Of a stretch of 5,443 bases of DNA, positions 1 to 5,443 are shown piece after piece. The stretch is from Flavobacteriales bacterium (lineage in GTDB: Bacteria > Bacteroidota > Bacteroidia > Flavobacteriales > Flavobacteriaceae). The notes below the pieces were generated by a model. That model worked only from the letters and a program-made list of their open reading frames with translations, did no database searches and had not been told where the DNA came from. Each line of letters opens with the position of its first letter. The stretch's first letter is position 1. The translations under genes were made by a program, and so were the position numbers. The stretch lies in contig JALVEJ010000022.1 in assembly GCA_027031025.1 (NCBI GenBank), positions 1 to 5,443 of the forward strand, read 5' to 3'.

Positions 1-1317
1 GTTTTTAACAACTTCTTCAAATTTGGCTTTAAAATTATCAAACTCTTCGGGTGCAATTGTCAATCCGGCTGCATATTTATGCCCGCCAAATTGGATAATA
101 TGTTCACTACAAGCTTGTAAAGCATCATAAACATTAAAACCTGAAACGGAACGCACGGAACCGGATATAACACCATTTGATTGCGTAAAAACAATAGTCG
201 GACGGTAATAAGTTTCAATCAAACGACTGGCAACTATACCAACTACGCCTTTGTGCCATTCTGGATGAAAAACCACGGTTGAAAATCTGTCTTCTTCCTT
301 TTGATTTTTAATTTGTTGTAAAGCTTCAACAGTGATTTTTTGGTCATACCCCCGGCGTTCTTCATTATATAGTTCTATTTCCTCGGCAAATTTATTAGCA
401 ACGGACAGGTCCTTTTCCACCAAAAGTTTAACCGCTTCTTTGCCATGTTTGATGCGGCCGGCAGCATTGATACGTGGCGCCAGTGTAAAAACCAAATCGC
501 TGATATCTAAGGTTTTATCTTTTATAGTGCGCGATAATGCCCGCAAACCTGCACGCGGATTTTTTTCTATCTGTTTAAGCCCGTAATATGCCATAATGCG
601 GTTTTCTCCCGTAATTGGAACGATATCCGCACCAATACTTACGGCAACCAAATCGAGATAAGGCACGATATCTTCTACGGGCAATTGCCTTTGTTGCTGT
701 AAAGCTTGAATCAATTTAAACGCAATACCCGCCCCACTGAGTTCTTTATATGGATAAGAGCATGCCGGTTGTTTAGGATTTAAAAAAGCAGTAGCCGGAG
801 GCAAGACTTCTCCCGGTGTGTGATGGTCACCAATGATAAAATCGACACCTTTATTTTTGGCATAAGCAATTTTATCTACGGCTTTAGTGCCGCAATCGAG
901 GGCTATTACTAATGAAAAATTATTCTCAGCGGCAAAATCTATACCTTGAACGGACACGCCATAACCTTCGGTATAACGGTCGGGGATGTAAGTGTCAACC
1001 CGGTCGTAAAAATCTTTTAAATAAGAATAAACTATAGATACAGCGGTAGTGCCATCGACATCATAATCACCGTAAATCAAAATTTTTTCATTATTATTTA
1101 AGGCATGGGTTAATCTGGTAATAGCCTTATCCATATCTTTCATCAAAAACGGGTCGTGCAAATCTTCAAGTTGCGGTCTGAAAAAACGGCGGGCTTCTTC
1201 AAAATTCGTAATACCGCGTTGCGCCAACAAAAAGGCATTTTTGTGTGGTATATTTAGCTCATTTTGAAGCTTTTTTACTATCTCGGAATCCGGTTCGGGT
1301 TTATATTGCCACTGCAT
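1..1317 (-). CDS. recJ: RecJ single-stranded-DNA-specific 5'-3' exonuclease (C-terminus missing, cut by window edge)
   Basis: RecJ degrades single-stranded DNA 5' to 3' in the cytoplasm, serving RecF-type recombination, mismatch repair and base-excision repair. The frame is open for 439 codons to base 1; RecJ proteins are usually about 560-580 residues, so roughly the last quarter (OB-fold and end) lies outside. DHH-family metal-binding motifs are seen in order: GDYDVDG at residues 83-89, ALDCG at 139-143, GDHH at 163-166, LSGAGIAFK at 193-201, and GADIVPITGENR at 229-240. RINAAGR (282-288) and a DHHA1-type domain follow, with WHKGVVGIVASRL at 354-366, SGSVRS at 385-390 and FGGHKYAAG at 410-418. 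The start is secure: the ATG at 1317-1315 is the first ATG after an in-frame TGA at 1344-1342. There is no Shine-Dalgarno sequence. It lies 139 bp downstream of the kinase gene on the same strand and could be read from there or from its own weak promoter. No catalytic residue appears lost. Confidence 0.96.
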   Translation of the reverse strand, partial: MQWQYKPEPDSEIVKKLQNELNIPHKNAFLLAQRGITNFEEARRFFRPQLEDLHDPFLMKDMDKAITRLTHALNNNEKILIYGDYDVDGTTAVSIVYSYLKDFYDRVDTYIPDRYTEGYGVSVQGIDFAAENNFSLVIALDCGTKAVDKIAYAKNKGVDFIIGDHHTPGEVLPPATAFLNPKQPACSYPYKELSGAGIAFKLIQALQQQRQLPVEDIVPYLDLVAVSIGADIVPITGENRIMAYYGLKQIEKNPRAGLRALSRTIKDKTLDISDLVFTLAPRINAAGRIKHGKEAVKLLVEKDLSVANKFAEEIELYNEERRGYDQKITVEALQQIKNQKEEDRFSTVVFHPEWHKGVVGIVASRLIETYYRPTIVFTQSNGVISGSVRSVSGFNVYDALQACSEHIIQFGGHKYAAGLTIAPEEFDNFKAKFEEVVKN

Positions 1318-1342
1318 AATATCAGATGTAAAATTGGGTTTT

Positions 1343-1350
1343 CAAATTTA
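1343..1350 (-). promoter_or_regulatory. Possible Bacteroidota -7 promoter box upstream of recJ
   Basis: The minus strand reads TAAATTTG here, an exact match to the Bacteroidota -7 consensus TAnnTTTG, ending 25 bases before the recJ ATG. Transcription would start roughly 15-20 bases before the gene, a plausible short leader. No TTG or TTTG lies at the expected distance upstream (about 17-23 bases), so the -33 half is missing. In DNA this AT-rich such a match can arise by chance, so this is weak support for a separate recJ promoter. Confidence 0.3.
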
Positions 1351-1388
1351 CAAAAATTACAGCGGTTTTGATATGTATATTTTGTAAA
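1347..1388. repeat. 9-bp perfect inverted repeat in the kinase-recJ gap
   Basis: On the minus strand TTTACAAAA (1388-1380) and its exact reverse complement TTTTGTAAA (1355-1347) are separated by 24 bases. The inner arm overlaps the possible recJ -7 box at 1350-1343. It could be an operator or a weak hairpin, but both arms are almost all A and T and no T-run follows, so it is not a convincing terminator. Chance is a fair explanation. The rest of the 1318-1456 gap shows nothing else I can name. Confidence 0.3.
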
Positions 1389-1456
1389 AGTTTATAGATT
1401 TATTGTTTATATAGCAGCGACCGGTTTTAGTTCTATGGTTATGACATTATCAAAAA

Positions 1457-3907
1457 TTATTTTCCGGCTATTTTTTGCCAGAGTTTTTGCCACCAAGACA
1501 ATTTTTTCTTATCAAAATATTCACCGTAACCATAGCCGTAACCATAACCGTATTTATGTCCGTAACCGTATTTTTTATAAGTATTTACTTTAAAATCATT
1601 GTAAATGATACCTAGGTTTTTCATCTGCTTTTTTTGATGTTTTTCATCAATATCTTTAACCAGAGATTTTAGGGTATAATCTTCCCGGACTATAAAAACG
1701 GCAACATCAGCATAGCGTTGCAATTCCATAGCATCGGAAACCAAACCCATAGGCGGGGTGTCAATGATTATTTGATCATATTTTTCCGAAAGATTTTTAA
1801 ATAATTCTGCTGTTTTTTCATTTAAGATTAACTCGGAAGGATTAGGCGGAATTTTTCCCGATAAAATTAAATCCAAATTGTCAACATGTGTCGATACAAT
1901 GATATCATCCAGCTGGGCTAATCCGCTTAAATAATGTGACAATCCTAAATGTTCGGATTTGGCTTCATCAAAATATTCTTTGAATTTGGGTTTACGCAAA
2001 TCAAATTCCAAGACGACCGTTTTTTTGTTGCTGATAGCTTGCGAAATGGCTAAGTTTGAAGACACAAAGGTTTTACCTTCGCCGGAAATACTGGAAGTTA
2101 TCAAAATAGTATGCGACGTTTTTTGAGCGGGAAACATAAACCGGAATGCCGAGCGCAAAGACCGGAACGATTCCGACACAATATCATCCGGGTGATTTAA
2201 CACCGGCAAGTTGCCTTTCTTTTCCCAGTGATAAACTTGTCCGATAATGGGTGTGTCTGTCAGGTTTTCAACATCGGAAATATCATGCACTTTATTGTCC
2301 AAGAAAAATAATATAATAATAATGAGCGCCGGAATTAATAAACCCGCACCAATGGCAATCAAATAGTTAATTTGCCGGTTAGGCGCCACAGGGGGCTGAC
2401 CAACATCTTTGGCATCGTCAATAATTTTTAAATCGGAAACATTAGAGGCTTTAACAATACCGGCTTCGTTACGTTTTTGTAAAAGCGTATTATAAATTTC
2501 TTCTTTTAACTCATATTTACGTTTTAATCCTAATAATATTTGTTTTTCTTCGGGCAATTTATTGATTTGTGCTTCAATATGGTTTATTTTGCGGTCAATC
2601 AATGCCATTTCTTGGTCTAGCGTATGTAAAGCCGACCGGACGGTTTGCAACAAAGATTGCCGCAAAGATTCTATTTCCAAATCAATCCGTTTGATGACCG
2701 GTGCATCCGGTTGAAAATGCGTCAATTCATTTTTGCGCTGCACGGCTAATTGCGTAATGCGACCCACCTTTTCAATTATAGTCGGATCATCAATCCCAAC
2801 CACGGTTGGCGCCGGTAAATCTTCATAATTTTTAGTATTGTTAAGATAATCAAGTAGTTGCTCGTAATAAAGTTTTTTTAAGGTTATAGAACTTTTTGCT
2901 TGGTCTAAACCGGAAATTTTTTCAAAAAGTTTGGCGGTCGGATCATCCAGATTTAAAATAGTTTTATTGCGAACAAAATCTTTCAGTTTGCGAGCAGCTA
3001 TGACTAAATCTTGGTTGATGTATTTTAAGGTCGAATCGATAAATTTGATGGTATTTAGTGCAAATTTATTTTTATCATCTAAGATTTGTTTCTTCAACAA
3101 TCCGGTGGTCGTATTCAAATAATCGGCAATTTGAGCTTTATTTTGACCGCGCAATTTTAATACTAATATAGAAGAATTTTTGTTTTTATTTTTGACAACT
3201 AAGCGTTCTTTCATATTTGAGACCACGCTGTTAAAATCTTTTAATGTCAACATATAAATAGCATCTTTATCATATCCGGCTTTGGTATTGCGTTCAAAAA
3301 TTCCCGATAAAAAGTCCAAATCAACAGGTTCTCCAAAATGAAAAGTTTTTTGAAAGGCTTTAACCGGTGCCTGCTTTGAGATTTTATCCTTATATTGAAA
3401 AACTTTTGCTTGTTTTACATCCGGTTTAAAAGTCAACTGAAAGCTTTGGTCATCCAGTATTTTTATTTCAAACGGCAAATTGACAACTTGCCATTTGTTC
3501 ATGTCCGGTTTAAAAATAAAAGGGCTTTTTTTATAAATATCAATTAAATAATACTTCCCCTTTTTTTGATATGAAATGTAACTTTTGAGCTTATCGACTA
3601 CTTTTTCGTTGTGTGAGCGTGATTTAAAGGTTGTAACGACCAAATTAACTTTGTCACTGACGCCGCCCCAGTTAAAAACCAAGCTCATATTGGAAGTAAA
3701 AAACGGATTGTTCTCATCTTTAATCGTTACATAACTATCTAATTCATAAACATTTTGCTTATGCAAATTGATATAATAAGCAATTGCCAATGCGGTAATC
3801 AAAGCCGCTACAAACCATTTCCAATGCGACAGAAGTTTAAGTAGCAAAAGTCTGAAATCAAAGCCGGTTTGTTCTTCTTCAAATGAAAATGGATTATCGG
3901 TATTCAT
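1457..3907 (-). CDS. Wzc-like polysaccharide co-polymerase with fused BY-kinase (tyrosine autokinase), capsule/exopolysaccharide export
   Basis: This 816-residue inner-membrane protein would control polymerisation and export of a surface polysaccharide by cycles of tyrosine autophosphorylation. Domains in order: cytoplasmic N-terminus; membrane helix about 31-46; large periplasmic Wzz-type region with predicted coiled coils about 290-340 and 375-475; GNVR-type segment leading to a Pro motif (PPVAP, 505-509); second membrane helix about 513-536; cytoplasmic kinase. Kinase motifs are ESFRSLR (579-585, matching the ExxRxxR oligomerisation motif), Walker A SGEGKT (608-613), Walker A' EFDLRKP (634-640) and Walker B IIIDTPP (713-719). 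Nine tyrosines lie at 777-797, the expected autophosphorylation tail, followed by a Trp/Lys-rich end (801-816). Walker A has Ser608 where Pro is common, and Walker A' has Glu634 for the usual first Asp. E. coli Wzc is about 720 residues; the extra length is mostly periplasmic. The ATG lies 6 bases after the export lipoprotein stop, in the same frame, implying one operon. Substrate unknown. Confidence 0.95.
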   Translation of the reverse strand: MNTDNPFSFEEEQTGFDFRLLLLKLLSHWKWFVAALITALAIAYYINLHKQNVYELDSYVTIKDENNPFFTSNMSLVFNWGGVSDKVNLVVTTFKSRSHNEKVVDKLKSYISYQKKGKYYLIDIYKKSPFIFKPDMNKWQVVNLPFEIKILDDQSFQLTFKPDVKQAKVFQYKDKISKQAPVKAFQKTFHFGEPVDLDFLSGIFERNTKAGYDKDAIYMLTLKDFNSVVSNMKERLVVKNKNKNSSILVLKLRGQNKAQIADYLNTTTGLLKKQILDDKNKFALNTIKFIDSTLKYINQDLVIAARKLKDFVRNKTILNLDDPTAKLFEKISGLDQAKSSITLKKLYYEQLLDYLNNTKNYEDLPAPTVVGIDDPTIIEKVGRITQLAVQRKNELTHFQPDAPVIKRIDLEIESLRQSLLQTVRSALHTLDQEMALIDRKINHIEAQINKLPEEKQILLGLKRKYELKEEIYNTLLQKRNEAGIVKASNVSDLKIIDDAKDVGQPPVAPNRQINYLIAIGAGLLIPALIIIILFFLDNKVHDISDVENLTDTPIIGQVYHWEKKGNLPVLNHPDDIVSESFRSLRSAFRFMFPAQKTSHTILITSSISGEGKTFVSSNLAISQAISNKKTVVLEFDLRKPKFKEYFDEAKSEHLGLSHYLSGLAQLDDIIVSTHVDNLDLILSGKIPPNPSELILNEKTAELFKNLSEKYDQIIIDTPPMGLVSDAMELQRYADVAVFIVREDYTLKSLVKDIDEKHQKKQMKNLGIIYNDFKVNTYKKYGYGHKYGYGYGYGYGEYFDKKKLSWWQKLWQKIAGK
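1517..1579 (-). repeat. Short tandem repeat encoding the Tyr-Gly tail of the BY-kinase
   Basis: On the plus strand a 12-base unit, CGTAACCATAGC at 1525-1536, is followed directly by CGTAACCATAAC (1537-1548, one mismatch) and the start of a third copy (CGTA, 1549-1552). A related CGTAACCGTA occurs at 1561-1570. Read on the minus strand, the underlying 6-base period gives alternating Tyr-Gly dipeptides. The whole stretch encodes kinase residues 777-797, including tyrosines 777, 780, 782, 786, 788, 790, 792, 794 and 797. Because the period is a multiple of three, gain or loss of units would change tyrosine number without a frameshift. Confidence 0.75.
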
Positions 3908-3913
3908 AAAAAA

Positions 3914-4696
3914 TTATTTTACGTATTTGGTAAACAAAATAATGCTGGTTATTAAAGATAAGGCGGTTATGGTTGTAGAAATACTTTGTTGCAAGGTTGC
4001 TCCGGTTCCCCAGGTTTTTTGGGGCAAGGGCGGCACGTAAATAACATCATTGGGGCGTATATAAAAATAAGGAGACTGAACGACACGGGCATCGGTTAAA
4101 TCTAATACTTCTTTGACCAATTTGCTCTGTTCACGCCTGATAACCACTACCGCTTTACGGTCACCGACCAACGTAATATCACTGGCACCACCTAAAATAT
4201 CAAATAAAGTCGGTTTTTCTTTATACAAAACACCGGTTCTCGGATTTTTTACTTCGCCCAATACCGTAAAAGGCACACCGGCAAGTTTGACCTTGATATA
4301 AACATCATTCAGCGTTTTAAATTGCGTCTCTAAAAGTTTTTGTTTGATGATATTTTTAACTTCTTTAAAAGTTTTACCTTCTACATATATTTTATTAATA
4401 ACCGGCAATTCGATATAACCTCGACTATCAACGGTATAGCCGTCAAAATACAAAGAACTTTCGGAATTCCGATTTGAGGTTGCTACATTTTGCTGCATTT
4501 TAAACAATTTCTCCACCGTTTCATTTCCAGACTTCAAACTGACATACAAAATATCATTTTTCTGAATCTTATAGGCAGTACTGTCCACGACACTCTTGGG
4601 CAAATCTCCTTGAATATAAACGATATTTTTATATGGCACACAGCTTGACAAAAGCAAAAAGAAAACACCTGTGAAAGCCCAAAAAACATTTTTCAT
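3914..4696 (-). CDS. Wza-like polysaccharide export outer-membrane lipoprotein
   Basis: This 260-residue lipoprotein is the likely periplasmic/outer-membrane partner of the downstream kinase in capsule or exopolysaccharide export. A lipoprotein signal peptide ends in the lipobox LSSC, with Cys19 as the lipidated residue. The residues after it (VPYKN) lack the acidic surface-export signal known in some Bacteroidota, suggesting it faces the periplasm. A Poly_export-type domain spans about 40-137 (YKIQKNDILYVSL, then GYTVDSRGYIELPVI). One SLBB-type domain follows at about 141-190 (FTVLGEVKNPRTG, LFDILGGASDI). The C-terminus has a hydrophobic segment at about 240-256, possibly a membrane helix. 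E. coli Wza is about 379 residues, so this is a reduced form, with one SLBB-like domain and no obvious room for a second; short forms are common in Bacteroidota. The start is fixed by an in-frame TAA at 4708-4706. There is no Shine-Dalgarno sequence. A Bacteroidota-type promoter lies just upstream. Confidence 0.93.
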   Translation of the reverse strand: MKNVFWAFTGVFFLLLSSCVPYKNIVYIQGDLPKSVVDSTAYKIQKNDILYVSLKSGNETVEKLFKMQQNVATSNRNSESSLYFDGYTVDSRGYIELPVINKIYVEGKTFKEVKNIIKQKLLETQFKTLNDVYIKVKLAGVPFTVLGEVKNPRTGVLYKEKPTLFDILGGASDITLVGDRKAVVVIRREQSKLVKEVLDLTDARVVQSPYFYIRPNDVIYVPPLPQKTWGTGATLQQSISTTITALSLITSIILFTKYVK

Positions 4697-4734
4697 AAAA
4701 ACGAATTAAGTTAAAATTTAATTAAATTAATTTA

Positions 4735-4762
4735 CAAATATAGGACAATTTGCAAACCCAAA
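4735..4762 (-). promoter_or_regulatory. Bacteroidota-type promoter for the export lipoprotein/kinase operon
   Basis: On the minus strand TATATTTG (4742-4735) matches the -7 consensus TAnnTTTG exactly. A TTTG lies upstream at 4762-4759, leaving 16 bases between the boxes; reported spacings are about 17-23, so the -33 match is slightly short. A second TTTG at 4756-4753 is closer still and forms part of the 8-bp palindrome TTTGCAAA (4756-4749). Transcription would begin near 4728-4732, giving a leader of about 32-36 bases made almost only of A and T, including the palindrome TTTAATTAAA. No hairpin terminator for hflX is seen in this gap, so read-through from hflX is also possible. Confidence 0.55.
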
Positions 4763-4770
4763 CCATAAAT

Positions 4771-5443
4771 TTATATCATTTTGTCTAAATCAGGATACAA
4801 AAAATCATTATATGGAAAACGTTTAATATGAATTTTTCTGACTTCATTATATAATGTATCTTTTAACCGGTCAATATTTATTTTTTTTTCAGCCGAAATA
4901 AAAACAACCGGATTGCCAGACTTTGCTAACCATGTTTTTTTTAGTGTTTCATGTTGATTTTCAGGCAACAAATCTATTTTATTAAAAACAATAACTGAGG
5001 GCTTGTCCGCAGCTTTTATTTCCGATAAAATTTGCTTTACGGTTTGCATGTGTTCTTCAAAATTGGGATGTGAAATATCCACCACATGAATCAGCAAATC
5101 GGCTTCGGTTACTTCGTTAAGTGTCGATTTAAAAGATTCGATTAATTGCGTCGGCAATTTTCTAATAAAACCCACCGTATCGGTCAATAAAAACGGAATA
5201 TTATGCACGACTATTTTTCTAACGGTTGTATCTAGGGTTGCAAAAAGTTTATTTTCGGCAAAAACCTCCGATTTACTCAAAACATTCATCAATGTACTTT
5301 TGCCCACATTGGTATAGCCGACTAGTGCTGCCCTAACCAATTTACCACGATTACCTCGTTGGGTTGCCATTTGCTTATCGATAGCTTTCAATTTCTTTTT
5401 AAGCAAAGCTATTTTATCTCGTATTATCCGACGGTCGGTTTCA
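4771..5443 (-). CDS. hflX: HflX ribosome-associated GTPase (N-terminus missing, cut by window edge)
   Basis: HflX is a cytoplasmic GTPase of the Obg/HflX superfamily that binds the 50S subunit and splits stalled or hibernating ribosomes. The frame is open to the right edge; about 223 of a usual 370-430 residues are visible. The first visible codons read ETDRRIIRDKI, the end of the conserved HflX linker motif (GPGETQxExDRR), followed by a Lys-rich helix. GTPase motifs follow in order: G1 GYTNVGKST (visible residues 42-50, about 5319-5293), G2 region ATLDTTVR, G3 DTVGF, G4 NKID and G5 ISA. The protein ends YPDLDKMI with a TAA at 4773-4771. A TTG at 5406-5404 could be mistaken for a start, but the conserved linker continues upstream of it, so the true start lies outside the window. 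It precedes the export genes on the same strand by 74 bp and has no obvious functional tie to them. Confidence 0.95.
   Translation of the reverse strand, partial: ETDRRIIRDKIALLKKKLKAIDKQMATQRGNRGKLVRAALVGYTNVGKSTLMNVLSKSEVFAENKLFATLDTTVRKIVVHNIPFLLTDTVGFIRKLPTQLIESFKSTLNEVTEADLLIHVVDISHPNFEEHMQTVKQILSEIKAADKPSVIVFNKIDLLPENQHETLKKTWLAKSGNPVVFISAEKKINIDRLKDTLYNEVRKIHIKRFPYNDFLYPDLDKMI

Noticed and set aside
332..586. 84-codon open frame on the plus strand
   Set aside because: It lies wholly inside recJ on the opposite strand, where recJ has clear conserved motifs. Its translation is Ser/Leu-rich with no recognisable domain, as expected of an antisense shadow.
1440..1490. Transcription terminator after the kinase gene
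   Set aside because: Only a 3-bp GGC/GCC pairing around a T-run inside the coding end, and the short palindrome ACCGGT further on, were found. Neither makes a stable hairpin followed by a T-run.
1517..1579. Tandem repeat as a possible CRISPR or non-coding repeat array
   Set aside because: The units are only 12 bases, adjoin without spacers, and encode the Tyr-Gly tail expected of this kinase family.
2931..3122. 63-codon open frame on the plus strand
   Set aside because: It is antisense to the coiled-coil part of the kinase gene, has no recognisable domain and no promoter box that I could see.
4113..4301. 62-codon open frame on the plus strand
   Set aside because: It is antisense to the SLBB part of the export lipoprotein gene and its translation resembles no protein I know.
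5404..5406. TTG as the start of a short 211-residue GTPase
   Set aside because: The frame stays open upstream and reads the conserved HflX linker (TDRRIIRDKI), so this is an internal Leu codon of a gene cut by the window edge.
1..5443. A previously undescribed system such as a defence island, new RNA or mobile element
   Set aside because: All four genes belong to recognised families, the gaps are short (6, 74 and 139 bp), and no inverted terminal repeats, integrase, RNA gene or unexplained conserved block was seen.

Overview
The window looks like a piece of a Bacteroidota (Bacteroidetes) chromosome. The DNA is visibly AT-rich. The genes lack Shine-Dalgarno sequences, and exact matches to the Bacteroidota -7 promoter box (TAnnTTTG) sit upstream of two of them. 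The export lipoprotein and tyrosine kinase have the form typical of that phylum: a short single-SLBB Wza-like lipoprotein, and a fused Wzz/BY-kinase with the Walker A' variant EFDLRKP. I cannot fix the order or genus by reading alone.

All four genes lie on the minus strand, so transcription runs from high to low coordinates. (1) 5443-4771 is the C-terminal part of hflX, a ribosome-associated GTPase whose N-terminus lies beyond the right edge. (2) 4770-4697 is a 74-bp gap with a good Bacteroidota-type promoter. (3) 4696-3914 is a Wza-like outer-membrane polysaccharide export lipoprotein. (4) Six bases later and in the same reading frame, 3907-1457 is a Wzc-like polysaccharide co-polymerase fused to a cytoplasmic BY-kinase, ending in a Tyr-Gly repeat. 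(5) 1456-1318 is a 139-bp gap with a possible weak promoter, an inverted repeat and no convincing terminator. (6) 1317-1 is the first 439 codons of recJ, a single-strand-specific 5'-3' DNA exonuclease, which runs off the left edge.

The middle pair forms the trans-envelope part of a capsule or exopolysaccharide export machine. The lipoprotein would supply the periplasmic/outer-membrane end. The kinase would span the inner membrane, reach into the periplasm, and control assembly through ATP-dependent phosphorylation of its tyrosine tail. No glycosyltransferase, flippase, polymerase or Wzb-type phosphatase is visible, so the sugar made cannot be named. The flanking hflX and recJ are housekeeping genes with no evident functional link to export.

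I see no RNA gene, mobile element or CRISPR array, and no clear sign of a new system. The most interesting details are the (Tyr-Gly)n tail encoded by a short tandem DNA repeat, the Trp/Lys-rich segment after it, the in-frame 6-base junction between the export genes, and the C-terminal hydrophobic helix of the small lipoprotein. No gap without a gene exceeds 300 bases.
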